DNA of 64,000 nt from Roseovarius dicentrarchi. Lineage in GTDB: Bacteria > Pseudomonadota > Alphaproteobacteria > Rhodobacterales > Rhodobacteraceae. Below, piece after piece: positions 16,866 to 25,353 of this stretch (position 1 is the stretch's first letter; each line of letters starts with the position of its first letter). Both the position numbers and the translations under genes were made by a program. A model generated the notes under the pieces. That model did not search any database, was not told the origin of the DNA, and was given only the letters and a program-made list of their open reading frames with translations. The stretch is taken from assembly GCF_003316635.1 (NCBI RefSeq), contig NZ_QNQP01000008.1, forward strand, positions 62,001-126,000, in the 5' to 3' direction.

Positions 16866-17894
16866 CTACCCGCCGCAAATTCCCTGTAGGCGCAGCCAGT
16901 CCGCGTCGCTCAGCACCGGGGGCGGGGCGTTTGCGGCGAAGGGATCTGCCTCGATCAATGGCAGCACAGTCTCGCCGGTGACGTCGCGGGCATAGGCGTA
17001 GGGCGTGCTGCGGATCGACCACGCGGCGAACCCGTCCAGCAGGGCCGCGTCATCGACAGGTTTCAGGGGCGCATCGGTCAGAAGGTATTCGGCATAGCTG
17101 CGCAGTGTTTCCGTACCCGGATCGCCGGTCGTCAGCAGCCTGAACGAGGCGATCAGACCCGCATGATCCAGCAGCCGGCCCAGTGGGTCATAACCGCGCG
17201 CGCGGATCCGCTCGGCCACGATGTAGCCCGCGACAACATCGGGTTCCTCGAAATCCTCGACCAGCGAGCGGTTCAGCAAAATCGTGCCGCCCGGCAACGT
17301 GGCGGTTGTGCCGACGCCGTCGCGCACCACGCGCAACGCGCCGGTGCCGCGCCGTGCGGGCAAGCGCTCGGCCAGGCGCAGCAGGGCGGCGGCGCCGGCG
17401 GGCGCGCGGCAGGGCGGGCCGGTCACGGCCTGCATCTGCGCCTCCAGCGCGGCGCCGATCTGGGCGCGCTTGACCGGTGGCACCACGCGCAGTGCGTGAT
17501 CGCGCACCGCGCCCGGCAGCCAGAAAACGGCCAGCGCGGCCACGGCGACCAGCGAGCCGATCACCATCCCCAGCCGCAGCCTGCCGGGCCGCGGCCGGAG
17601 CCGCGCCACCCCTGCGCGCAGCTTTTCTATGGCGTCGATCATCTGATATTCCGCCGCGTCCAGTTCCAGCGTTTCGCCGGTGTCGCCGTCGGGGTGGTAG
17701 ATGGCGGGCATCTGTCCGGGGTTGGCGCGCACCACCGCCGGGATCGACCAATGGGTCAGCGCGCGGTCGCGCATATCCGTGATGATCAGGCTGGCATTGC
17801 CCATCGACACAACGACTTCGCGGCGCTGATCGCCGGGTTCGGCGCGCCACAGGCCCTGCGCTTCGAGCCGTTGATATTCGCTGAGTGCGGTCAT
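16866..17894 (-). CDS. membrane-anchored M48-like protein lacking the zinc motif
   Basis: A 342-residue protein with one transmembrane helix at about 107-128 (LGMVIGSLVAVAALAVFWLPGAV). The C-terminal part resembles the M48 metalloprotease core: TLPGGTILLNRSLVEDFEEPDVVAGYIVAERI, then DPLGRLLDHAG. Where true M48 enzymes have HExxH, this protein has A227-E-R-I-R231, so both zinc-binding histidines are gone. It is probably a pseudo-peptidase. The N-terminal 100 residues are cytoplasmic with no recognised domain. No strong ribosome site precedes ATG 17894, so the start is less certain. It is divergent from the GAPDH-family gene. Confidence 0.75.
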   Translation of the reverse strand: MTALSEYQRLEAQGLWRAEPGDQRREVVVSMGNASLIITDMRDRALTHWSIPAVVRANPGQMPAIYHPDGDTGETLELDAAEYQMIDAIEKLRAGVARLRPRPGRLRLGMVIGSLVAVAALAVFWLPGAVRDHALRVVPPVKRAQIGAALEAQMQAVTGPPCRAPAGAAALLRLAERLPARRGTGALRVVRDGVGTTATLPGGTILLNRSLVEDFEEPDVVAGYIVAERIRARGYDPLGRLLDHAGLIASFRLLTTGDPGTETLRSYAEYLLTDAPLKPVDDAALLDGFAAWSIRSTPYAYARDVTGETVLPLIEADPFAANAPPPVLSDADWLRLQGICGG

Positions 17895-17968
17895 GTGGTC
17901 GGATCTGCCCTGACTTTTTGCCGGACACTAGCATGGGTGCAATGGCAGCGGCAATCACCCGGCGCCCG

Positions 17969-18000
17969 CGCTGCGCAGGAGTATTTTCAGGAAGATGAAA
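17969..18000 (+). repeat. dispersed short repeat, diverged copy
   Basis: The + strand reads GCGCTGCGCAGGAGTATTTT, then CAGGAAGATGAAA. The GG-TATTTT core followed by an A/G-rich tail matches the layout of the copies at 9729, 57642 and 62558, though the GC-rich arm differs. It sits in the divergent region about 75 bases before the GAPDH-family start. Confidence 0.45.
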
Positions 18001-18074
18001 GCCGTGCAAGGGGGGTGGCGGGCGCAGCGCGGGCGCGCTAACGATTGGGCGTTACTGCTTTTGGAGCCTGCGTG

Positions 18075-19094
18075 ATGTCCCAGCCGCCTGTAAAGATTGC
18101 CATCAACGGATTTGGCCGGATCGGCCGCGCCATTTTGCGGATTGTTCTGCAAGGGCGCGATGACATTGATCTGGTCCTGATCAATGAAATCGAACCGCTG
18201 GAAACCTGCGCTTATCTGTTTGAATATGACAGTGTCTATGGCACCTGGCCGGAGAAGGTCGCAACCGCGCCCGAGACGCTGATCGTCGGCGGGCGCAAGA
18301 TTGCGTTTCACGCGGCGCCGGATTTGCGACAGCTGGATCTGAGCGGTGTGGATCTGGTGCTGGAATGTACCGGCATGGCCGGAAAGCGGGCCATGGCCGC
18401 CCGCGGGATCGAGGCGGGGGCGGGCGCCGTTCTGGTATCCGGGCCGGCGGCGGAGGCGGATGTGACACTTGTTCTGGGCGCGAACGAGGCGGCGCTAGCC
18501 GGGCAGGACATCATTTCTAACGCGTCCTGCACGACCAACGCGCTGGCCCCGCTGGCGCGGCTTCTGGACGAGGCGTTTGGCATTGTGTCGGGCCAGATGA
18601 CGACGGTGCATTGCTACACCGGCAGCCAGCCCACGGTGGACAAGCCGCGCGGCAATCTGGAGCGCAGCCGCGCCGCCGCCCTGTCGATGGTGCCGACCAC
18701 CACCAGCGCGCGCGGCCAGATGGAGCTTGTCCTGCCCGATCTGGCCGGGCGGATCGAGGCGCGCGCGATCCGTGTTCCGACGGCCAGCGTGTCCTGCATT
18801 GATCTGACGGTGCAGACAGTGCAGCCGGTCACCGCGGCATTGGTGAATGATGTGTTGCGCGAGGCGGCAGAAAGCGGCCCTTATGCGGGGGTCTTTGGCT
18901 GGACCGAGCGGCCGCTGGTGTCATCCGATCTGCGGGCGCGCCCGGAATCCATCATCATGTGCGGGCGCGAGACGTCCGTGTCAGACGGCGGTCTGTGCCG
19001 CGTCTTTGGCTGGTATGATAACGAGTGGGGATTTTCCTGCCGGATGCTGGACATGGCCGCGCGTATCGGGGCAGGGCTTAGAACCAGGGTTTGA
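18075..19094 (+). CDS. gap: type I glyceraldehyde-3-phosphate dehydrogenase family protein
   Basis: A 339-residue phosphorylating aldehyde dehydrogenase. The Rossmann motif is NGFGRIGRA (11-19), the catalytic cysteine is C152 in SNASCTTNALAPL, the partner histidine is H179, and the C-terminal helix WYDNEWGFSCRMLDMA is intact. Two features are unlike ordinary GapA. At the adenosine-ribose site NEIE has glutamate (E38), where NAD-using GapA has aspartate, as in erythrose-4-phosphate dehydrogenase. The usual TSTGAAKAV segment reads TTTSARGQME. GapB-like or Epd-like activity is therefore possible. ATG 18075 has GGAG 8 bases upstream. The 3' end overlaps the convergent phosphatase gene by 17 bases. 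Confidence 0.88.
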   Translation: MSQPPVKIAINGFGRIGRAILRIVLQGRDDIDLVLINEIEPLETCAYLFEYDSVYGTWPEKVATAPETLIVGGRKIAFHAAPDLRQLDLSGVDLVLECTGMAGKRAMAARGIEAGAGAVLVSGPAAEADVTLVLGANEAALAGQDIISNASCTTNALAPLARLLDEAFGIVSGQMTTVHCYTGSQPTVDKPRGNLERSRAAALSMVPTTTSARGQMELVLPDLAGRIEARAIRVPTASVSCIDLTVQTVQPVTAALVNDVLREAAESGPYAGVFGWTERPLVSSDLRARPESIIMCGRETSVSDGGLCRVFGWYDNEWGFSCRMLDMAARIGAGLRTRV

Positions 19095-19761
19095 ACTTGG
19101 CCTCGAATTCGGCCTGCACGGCGAAGTTGTCATATTCGGTCTGCACCCAGTCCTCAAAGCCGATGCCGGTTTCGCGCTGGCGCGCCTCGTACAGGTCCAG
19201 GATATAATCCAGCACGCCCGTGCGCGAGCGGCGCACGTGCAGGAACCGCAGGCCCAGCATCGGGCGCGCCTCGGCCACGCTGCGCCCTTCCATCACCATC
19301 AGATAGATGGCAGAGGCAAAGCCGGCCCGGTCCGCGCCCGATTTGCAATGCATCACGAACGGTTTTTCGATGCTGCGGAAGGCGTCGATCAGCGCCTGAA
19401 TATCGGAGGGCGGCGCGGCATAGCGGGCGTGCAAGGTCACATCCACCAGCGTCAGGCCCAGCTCGGCGCAGCTTTCCTTTTCGGTCAGGTAATGCGCCGC
19501 GCCGGCCGATCCGCGCAGGTTCAGAATGGATTTGATGCCCATCTGTTTGAGCTGCGCGAACCGTTTATGCGTGGGGTGGTTCGAGCGCCAGACGCCCGGC
19601 GCCACCTCGAACTGGTTGGTCCAGATGCCGCGCAGGATGGCATGGTCAAACCACAGGTTGTAGATATGCGCGCGGCGCCGGTTTTCGGGCGTGCTGAGGT
19701 CGGTGTTGTAGGACTGGCGCAGATCACGCTCCCACGCGGCGAGCTTTTTGAATGGGGACAT
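19078..19761 (-). CDS. tyrosine/dual-specificity phosphatase family protein
   Basis: A 227-residue protein with the cysteine phosphatase P-loop HCKSGADRAG, C139-x5-R145, in FVMHCKSGADRAGFASAIYLMV. The preceding GVWRSNHPTHKRFAQLKQMGIKSILNLRG is typical of DSP/PTP proteins related to plant and fungal atypical phosphatases. The substrate could be phosphotyrosine, phosphoinositide or a sugar phosphate; sequence does not say. There is no signal peptide. The ATG at 19761 is used; an upstream ATG at 19806 is possible but less conserved in style. The gene is convergent with gap and overlaps it by 17 bases. Confidence 0.85.
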   Translation of the reverse strand: MSPFKKLAAWERDLRQSYNTDLSTPENRRRAHIYNLWFDHAILRGIWTNQFEVAPGVWRSNHPTHKRFAQLKQMGIKSILNLRGSAGAAHYLTEKESCAELGLTLVDVTLHARYAAPPSDIQALIDAFRSIEKPFVMHCKSGADRAGFASAIYLMVMEGRSVAEARPMLGLRFLHVRRSRTGVLDYILDLYEARQRETGIGFEDWVQTEYDNFAVQAEFEAKFKPWF

Positions 19762-19900
19762 GCGGGCCTCGGCGCTGGGGTGGGCTATGGGGCTGGAGCG
19801 TCTCACTTAGTCGCCCGCGCCGCGCATGGCAAGGCGCGGGGGTGGATTGACGCGGCCCCGCCGGGCGGTAAGGGTGCAGATGCAGGGCGGGAAAGGGACC

Positions 19901-21118
19901 ATGATGCGCAAGGCGACATATAACGGCAGTCTGGCAGGGGGCCGCAGCTATCTGGCCATACCCGGCCCTTCGGTGGTGCCGGACCGGGTGCTGAACGCGA
20001 TGCACGCCGCATCCCCGAACATCTACGCGGGTGCGCTGGTGGAGATGAGTGAGACGCTGCTGCCCGATCTGAAAAGGATCGCGCGCACGCGCCACAATGC
20101 CGCGATTTATATCGCCAACGGCCATGGCGCGTGGGAGGCGGCATTTGCCAATATCCTGGCGCCGGGGGATGGCGTTTTGGCGCTGATTACCGGGCGGTTC
20201 GGGCATGGCTGGGCCGATATGGCGGCCCAGCTGGGCGCGGATGTCACGCGGATGGATTTTGGCCGCGCGTCGCCCATCGACCCCGCCCGCGTGGAGCAGG
20301 CGCTGCGCGCGGACACCGAGCGCCGGATCAAGGTGGTGGTGGCCACGCATGTCGATACATCCACCTCCGCGCTGAGCGATCTGCCCGCCATTCGCGCGGC
20401 GATGGATGCCGCCGGGCATCCGGCGCTGCTGGTGGCCGATTGCATCGCCTCGTTCGGCTGCGACCGGTTCGAGATGGACGCCTGGGGCGTCGATATCGCC
20501 GTGACGGCCAGCCAAAAGGGGCTGATGATGCCGCCGGGTCTGGCGTTCGTGTTCTTCAGCGACAAGGCGGCAGAGGCGCGGCGCGGGCTGGCGCGCGTCA
20601 GCCCCTATTGGGACTGGACGCTGCGCGCCGCGCCGGATCAGTTTTATCAGTATTTCTTTGGCACCGCGCCGACGCAGCATCTATATGGCCTGCGCGCCGC
20701 GCTGGACATGATCCTTGATGAGGGGACCGAGGCCGTCTGGGCGCGCCATGACAGGCTGGCGCGTGCGATCTGGGCGGCGGGCGAGGTCTGGGCGGATGGC
20801 GGCGCGCTGCGCCTGAACATCGCCGATCCGGCGCATCGCAGCCGCGCCGTCACGGCGCTGTCGCTGCCCACGCCCAAGGCCAGCGATCTGCGCGCATGGC
20901 TGGAGGCCGAGGCCGGCGTGACGCTGGGCATCGGTCTGGGCATGGCGGAGTCGGATGATCCGGCGTGGCACGGGTATTTTCGCATCGGCCACATGGGCCA
21001 TGTCAACGCGCATATGGTGCTGGGCGCGCTGGGCAGTATCGAGGCCGGGATGATCGCGCTGGACATCCCGCACGGGCCCGGCGGCCTGAGCGCGGCGGCC
21101 AGGGTGATCGCAGGCTAG
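19901..21118 (+). CDS. class V aminotransferase (alanine/serine-glyoxylate type)
   Basis: A 405-residue class V PLP aminotransferase of the alanine-glyoxylate / serine-glyoxylate group. The PLP lysine is K206 in TASQKGLMMPPGL, the PLP aspartate is in LLVADCIASFG, and the substrate-end arginine region is YFRIGHMGHVN. The N-terminal YLAIPGPSVVPDRVL is characteristic. The exact donor is uncertain: roseobacters use this family for serine, alanine or taurine-derived amino groups. Starts at 19901 and 19904 are both plausible (ATGATG), with GGGA just upstream. Its TAG stop shares CTAG with the stop of the convergent aminotransferase. Confidence 0.87.
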   Translation: MMRKATYNGSLAGGRSYLAIPGPSVVPDRVLNAMHAASPNIYAGALVEMSETLLPDLKRIARTRHNAAIYIANGHGAWEAAFANILAPGDGVLALITGRFGHGWADMAAQLGADVTRMDFGRASPIDPARVEQALRADTERRIKVVVATHVDTSTSALSDLPAIRAAMDAAGHPALLVADCIASFGCDRFEMDAWGVDIAVTASQKGLMMPPGLAFVFFSDKAAEARRGLARVSPYWDWTLRAAPDQFYQYFFGTAPTQHLYGLRAALDMILDEGTEAVWARHDRLARAIWAAGEVWADGGALRLNIADPAHRSRAVTALSLPTPKASDLRAWLEAEAGVTLGIGLGMAESDDPAWHGYFRIGHMGHVNAHMVLGALGSIEAGMIALDIPHGPGGLSAAARVIAG

Positions 21119-22239
21119 GCGCGCGCGTCTGCCAGCCCCTCAGCCTCTGCGTCGGCCAGCGCGCCGGGCAGGGCGGCGGCAAACAGCGCCAGATCATCGG
21201 GCGTGCCGCAGCTGACACGAATGCAGCGATTTTGCGGCGCGGCAAACGGCATCCGCACAAAGATATCGCGCCGCGCCAGCCCCTCCAGCACGGTGCGGGC
21301 GAAATCACCGTCCCCGCCGCAATCAATGCTGACGAAATTGGTGGCCGACGGGACAGAGGTCAGGCCGTTTTCAAGCGCGATGCGCGCTATTTCGTCCCGC
21401 GCGGTGGCGACCTGTGCCTGAACCTGCGCCAGCCACGCGGTATCGCGGATCGCCGCCAGCGCGCCCGCCTGTGCCGCGCGGTTCATGCCGAAATGATTGC
21501 GGATCTTCTCGAACTCCGCGATCAGCGGCACCGGCCCGATGGCATAACCCACGCGCGCCCCGGCCAGCCCATGCGCCTTGGAAAAGGTGCGCATGCGGAT
21601 CACGCGCGGATCGTCTGCGCCTATCGGGGCGGGTGCGGGGGCAAACTCGACATAGGCCTCATCCAGCACCAGCAGCGCGCCGTCGGGCAGGGTGTCCAGC
21701 GCCGCAGTGATTGCCGCACCGTCATGCCATGTGCCCATCGGGTTGTCCGGGTTCGCCAGATAAACCAGCTTTGCGCCCACCTCGGCCGCGCGCGCCATCA
21801 GGGCGGCGGGGTCTTCATGGTCATCCGTATAGGGCACCTTGTGCAGTGTGCCGCCATAGCCGGTGACATGGTAGTTGAACGTCGGATAGGCGCCGTCCGA
21901 CGTGACCACCGCATCGCCCGGCGCCACCATCAGCCGCACCAGATAGCCCAGCAGCCCGTCGATACCCTCGCCGACCACGATATGATCTGGCGTGACGCCA
22001 TTTTGTTCGGCCAGCGCATGGCGTAGCTCGTAACTGGTGGAATCGGGGTATTTCCAGATCTCGGCGCTGGCGGCTTGCATCGCTGCAATAGCGCGGGGCG
22101 AGGGGCCAAACACGCTTTCATTCGCGCCCAGCCGGGCGGCGAAGGGCGCGCCGCGCCTGCGCTCCATCGTTTCGGGCCCGACAAAGGGGACGGCGGCGGG
22201 CAGGGACTGGATCAGCGGGGTGGTGCGTTTATCTGGCAT
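21115..22239 (-). CDS. class I/II PLP-dependent aminotransferase (HisC-like)
   Basis: A 374-residue fold-type I aminotransferase related to histidinol-phosphate aminotransferase. The PLP lysine is K221 in RTFSKAHGLAGARVGYAIG; NPDNPMGT and LLVLDEAYVEFAP hold the other PLP contacts. A true hisC is present elsewhere in the window (26093-27178), so this paralogue probably acts on another amino acid. The start at 22239 is chosen; 22257 is equally open, and neither has a ribosome site. It is the last gene of the smpB-sseA minus-strand run and meets the class V gene at a shared CTAG. Confidence 0.85.
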   Translation of the reverse strand: MPDKRTTPLIQSLPAAVPFVGPETMERRRGAPFAARLGANESVFGPSPRAIAAMQAASAEIWKYPDSTSYELRHALAEQNGVTPDHIVVGEGIDGLLGYLVRLMVAPGDAVVTSDGAYPTFNYHVTGYGGTLHKVPYTDDHEDPAALMARAAEVGAKLVYLANPDNPMGTWHDGAAITAALDTLPDGALLVLDEAYVEFAPAPAPIGADDPRVIRMRTFSKAHGLAGARVGYAIGPVPLIAEFEKIRNHFGMNRAAQAGALAAIRDTAWLAQVQAQVATARDEIARIALENGLTSVPSATNFVSIDCGGDGDFARTVLEGLARRDIFVRMPFAAPQNRCIRVSCGTPDDLALFAAALPGALADAEAEGLADARA

Positions 22240-22278
22240 GGGCGCAATTAACGCCATGGCGCGCCGGGGTGCAAGCCG

Positions 22279-23463
22279 TCAGATACCCACCGCCACCAGC
22301 GCATCTGCCAGCGGCGCGATGGTGTTCGTGTGCAGCCCCGCGATGTTGATCCGCCCGTCCGGCGCCATGTAGATGGCGTGCGCGTCGCGCAGCGTTGCCA
22401 CCTGCTCCGGCGTCACGGGCAGGCGCGAAAACATGCCGCGGTGCTGTGCCAGATAGGCGAACCGGTCTGTGCCGACCGCCGCGCCCAGTGTCTGCGCCAG
22501 CAGCGTGCGCAGGTCTGTCATACGGTGGCGCATTGCCTCCAGCTCGGCCTGCCAGTCGGCGCGCAGGGCCCCGTCGGTCAATACCATGCTTACCAGCCGC
22601 GCGCCGTGATCGGGCGGAAAGGAATAGTTCTGCCGGTTCAGATGCGTCAGCGCACCCTGCGCGCGCGCCTGCAATGCGCCGTCCTGCATCACGGCCAGCA
22701 GGATGCCGGTGCGCTCGCGATAAATGCCGAAGTTTTTCGAGCAACTGGCCGCCACCAGAACCACGGGGCAGCTTTCGGCAATGGCGCGCGTTGCGGCGGC
22801 ATCCGCCTCCAGCCCGTCGCCGAAGCCAAGGTAGGCCAGATCAATCAGCGGCACGGCGCCGCGCGCGTTCATCACATCGATCAGCGCGCGCCATTGCGCC
22901 ATATCCGGGTCCGCGCCGGTGGGATTGTGGCAACAGCCATGCAGCAGCACGGCGTCACCGGAACGCAACTGCGCCAGATCCGCCAGCATTCCGGTATGAT
23001 CAACGGAATGGGTTTCAGCGTCATAATAGCGGTAAGGGACCGCCTCGATCCCCAGATGCGCCAGTATGCTCAGGTGATTGGCCCATGTCGGAACAGGCGC
23101 GAAAACGCGGGCGCCGGGCTGCGCCATGCGCAGCAGCTCCAGCGCCTGATGCACCGCGCCGGTGCCGCCGGGCGTGGCGATGGCCGCCACTTGCGCGGCA
23201 TCGGCCGCATCGCCCAGCACCAACTGCCGCATCGCGTCCAGAAACGCCGGATCACCGGCCAGCGCGCCATAGCTTTTGGTTTGCTGGGCCTGCCACAGTT
23301 GATATTCGGCCTGCTTGATGCTGCGCATGATCGGCGTGGCGCCGCTGTCGTCCTTGTACACGCCAACGCCCAGATCGATCTTGCCCTCGCGCGTATCACC
23401 CGCCAACTGCACCATCAGCGCCAGAATGGGATCGTCTGCCTGCGCGCGCAAACGGTGCAGCAT
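22279..23463 (-). CDS. aspartate/aromatic amino acid aminotransferase (class Ia)
   Basis: A 394-residue aminotransferase of the AspC/TyrB group, exchanging amino groups between aspartate or aromatic amino acids and 2-oxoglutarate. The start is typical (RLRAQADDPILALMVQLAGDTREGKIDLGVGVYKD). PLP lysine K243 lies in ASCSKNFGIYRERTG, and HGCCHNPTG and LIDLAYLGFG bind the cofactor. ATG 23463 follows the sseA stop by one base (TGACATG), so the two are translationally linked. AspC and TyrB cannot be told apart by eye. Functional pairing with sseA is plausible because transamination of cysteine yields 3-mercaptopyruvate. Confidence 0.92.
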   Translation of the reverse strand: MLHRLRAQADDPILALMVQLAGDTREGKIDLGVGVYKDDSGATPIMRSIKQAEYQLWQAQQTKSYGALAGDPAFLDAMRQLVLGDAADAAQVAAIATPGGTGAVHQALELLRMAQPGARVFAPVPTWANHLSILAHLGIEAVPYRYYDAETHSVDHTGMLADLAQLRSGDAVLLHGCCHNPTGADPDMAQWRALIDVMNARGAVPLIDLAYLGFGDGLEADAAATRAIAESCPVVLVAASCSKNFGIYRERTGILLAVMQDGALQARAQGALTHLNRQNYSFPPDHGARLVSMVLTDGALRADWQAELEAMRHRMTDLRTLLAQTLGAAVGTDRFAYLAQHRGMFSRLPVTPEQVATLRDAHAIYMAPDGRINIAGLHTNTIAPLADALVAVGI

Positions 23464-23464
23464 G

Positions 23465-24322
23465 TCAGGCATCCCCTGTGGCAACAGGCAGCGTCGGAAA
23501 GGCGCCCCATTCCGTCCATGACCCGTCATAAAGCGCATGGTCCAGCACCCCGATCCGTTCCAGCGCCAGATTGATGATCGCCGCCGTGGTGCCCGATCCG
23601 CAGGTGGTGATAACCGGCTGGCTCAGGTCCGCGCCCGCCGCATCGAATACGGCGCGCAGGGCGGCCACGTCCTTCATCGTGCCGTCGTCGTTCAGCAGCT
23701 CGGTATAAGGCACGTTCAGCGATCCGGGGATATGCCCCTTGCGCAGCCCCTCGCGCGGCTCTGGCGCCTCGCCGCGGAATCGCGCGGCCGAGCGGGCGTC
23801 CAGAATGGTATGATCGCCCAGCTTCGATGCGGCCGATACCTGCGTGACATCCTTGACCATCTGGTTCTGGCGCCGCACCGTCATATGCCGGTCGCGGATG
23901 ATCGGCGCCATGTCTTCGACGGGGCGCTCCTCGGCCAGCCATTTGGGCAAACCGCCATCCAGCACGGCAATGTGGCGCTGACCCATCAGGCGAAACAGCC
24001 ACCAGACGCGCGCGGCCGAAAACAGACCATGCGTGTCATAGACCACCACCTGATGCCCGTCGCCCACGCCCATGGCGCGCAGACGTGACATGAATTTCTC
24101 GGTCGTCGGCGCCATATGCGGCAAATCCGAGCGATTGTCGCTGATGTCGTCAATGTCAAAGAACCGCGCGCCGGGAATATGCTGCTGCTCGTATTCGGCG
24201 CGCGCATCGCGATCCACGCCCGGCAGGAACATTGTCGCGTCCAGAACCCTCAGGTCGGGATCCTTCAGATGCGCAGCCAGCCACGCGGTTGAGACCAGAA
24301 TTCCCGGATCGTCCTCAGCCAT
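23465..24322 (-). CDS. sseA: 3-mercaptopyruvate sulfurtransferase
   Basis: A 285-residue tandem-rhodanese protein. It transfers sulfane sulfur from 3-mercaptopyruvate to cyanide or a thiol, giving pyruvate. The N-terminal inactive rhodanese domain covers about 8-135 (VSTAWLAAHLKDPDLRVLDAT); the active domain follows with catalytic C241 in TTCGSGTTAAII. The CGSG-T form is that of mercaptopyruvate rather than thiosulfate enzymes. GAGGGA lies upstream of ATG 24322. The aminotransferase gene begins one base after its stop, so the pair may work in cysteine degradation. Confidence 0.93.
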   Translation of the reverse strand: MAEDDPGILVSTAWLAAHLKDPDLRVLDATMFLPGVDRDARAEYEQQHIPGARFFDIDDISDNRSDLPHMAPTTEKFMSRLRAMGVGDGHQVVVYDTHGLFSAARVWWLFRLMGQRHIAVLDGGLPKWLAEERPVEDMAPIIRDRHMTVRRQNQMVKDVTQVSAASKLGDHTILDARSAARFRGEAPEPREGLRKGHIPGSLNVPYTELLNDDGTMKDVAALRAVFDAAGADLSQPVITTCGSGTTAAIINLALERIGVLDHALYDGSWTEWGAFPTLPVATGDA

Positions 24323-24382
24323 GATCGTCCCTCTTTTTAACCTGTTCCTGATTATCGCCGCAAAGATACCAAGGCAAGCGCG

Positions 24383-24628
24383 TCACCCGCCCGCGCGCCT
24401 GTGCAGCACCCCCGCGCCATAGCTCAGCCCGGCGCCCAGCAGCGCACCGGCAATCATATGAATGACAATCAACGGCCCCGCATTCAGCCCCGGACCAATC
24501 AGCGCCAGCAGATACCACGCCGCCGCGCCGCCGCCGATCCCCAGCGCCGTTGCCGGTATCAGCCGCGAAGGCCCGCGCAGCCCCGCACCGCCGGTTGCGC
24601 CCGCCATCATCGCGACCAGCAATTCCAT
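24383..24628 (-). CDS. small two-helix membrane protein coupled to smpB
   Basis: An 81-residue hydrophobic protein. It has two likely transmembrane segments, around 23-46 (LIPATALGIGGGAAAWYLLALIGP) and 54-73 (VIHMIAGALLGAGLSYGAGV), preceded by a Gly/Ala-rich stretch and ending in HRRAGG. Its start overlaps the smpB stop as ATGA at 24625-24630, which supports real, coupled translation. No family function is recognised. sseA begins 60 bases downstream on the same strand. Confidence 0.65.
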   Translation of the reverse strand: MELLVAMMAGATGGAGLRGPSRLIPATALGIGGGAAAWYLLALIGPGLNAGPLIVIHMIAGALLGAGLSYGAGVLHRRAGG

Positions 24629-25104
24629 CAGCGGTGGTCTTTCAGCAAACGCTGCTTCTGGCGGCCCCAGTCGCGCTTGGCCTCGCTCTCGCGCTTGTCG
24701 TGGTTCTTCTTGCCCTTGGCGATGCCGATCTTCAGCTTGGCCAGCCCGCGATGGTTGAAATACATCACCAGCGGCACCAGCGTCATGCCCTTGCGCTGCG
24801 TATCGGACCACAACCGCGCCATCTCGCGCCGCGACACCAGCAGCTTGCGCTTGCGCTTTTCCTCGTGGCCAAACGTCTTGGCCTGTTTGTAGGGCGCGAT
24901 ATAGCTGTTCACCAGCCACAGCTCGCCATCCTCGACGCTGGCGTAACTTTCGGCAATGTTGGAGCCGCCCTCGCGGAGCGATTTCACCTCCGACCCTTCC
25001 AGGATGATACCGCACTCGATATCGTCCTCGATCGCGTAATCGTACCGCGCGCGCCGATTTTCGGCGATCACCTTGTAATTCTTGTTCTCATCACTCTTTG
25101 CCAT
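24628..25104 (-). CDS. smpB: SsrA-binding protein
   Basis: SmpB binds tmRNA and brings it to stalled ribosomes for trans-translation. The 158-residue length is normal. The OB-fold core shows [32 protein letters not shown] and the tmRNA-binding [24 protein letters not shown]. The basic C-terminal tail ([22 protein letters not shown]) is the part that enters the ribosome decoding centre. No tmRNA gene is seen nearby. It is probably the first gene of a minus-strand operon reaching the aminotransferase at 21115. Confidence 0.97.
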   Translation of the reverse strand: MAKSDENKNYKVIAENRRARYDYAIEDDIECGIILEGSEVKSLREGGSNIAESYASVEDGELWLVNSYIAPYKQAKTFGHEEKRKRKLLVSRREMARLWSDTQRKGMTLVPLVMYFNHRGLAKLKIGIAKGKKNHDKRESEAKRDWGRQKQRLLKDHR

Positions 25105-25162
25105 GAAAACGATCTAATCACGCCCCGCGTCCAAGTCCAGCAGCTAAGTCCCAAGTGGCGCC

Positions 25163-25203
25163 CATCTTTCTTTTTGCTTCAAATATCCCCCGCGCGGAGC
25201 GCA
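25163..25203 (-). repeat. dispersed short repeat, diverged copy in smpB/rpsD gap
   Basis: Read on the minus strand it gives CTCCGCGCGGGGGATATTTG followed by AAGCAAAAAGAAAGATG. The tail GCAAAAAGAAAG is identical to the copies at 57642-57677 and 62558-62593, and the GGGGATATTT core is shared; only the arm varies. It lies about 60 bases upstream of smpB in the divergent region. Confidence 0.65.
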
Positions 25204-25278
25204 TGAAATCTCTTTTGGCGCAGCGCCCGTTGACTCCGCCGCAAACCCCGATATAAGCGCGGCTTCATTGGTGTTGGT

Positions 25279-25298
25279 GGCCCCCGCAAGGGGATGCC
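25279..25298 (+). promoter_or_regulatory. small leader hairpin with GCAA tetraloop upstream of rpsD
   Basis: CCCC (25282-25285) pairs with GGGG (25290-25293) around a GCAA tetraloop, with GGC/GCC able to add three outer pairs across a two-base bulge. It lies about 60 bases before the rpsD start. Ribosomal protein S4 controls its own mRNA in some bacteria, so a role is possible, but nothing more than the fold supports it. Confidence 0.3.
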
Positions 25299-25353
25299 TG
25301 TCGGGATATTCCAAAGGACAACGCCCTTCGCATCGCAAAGAAGGAGATCAGCC

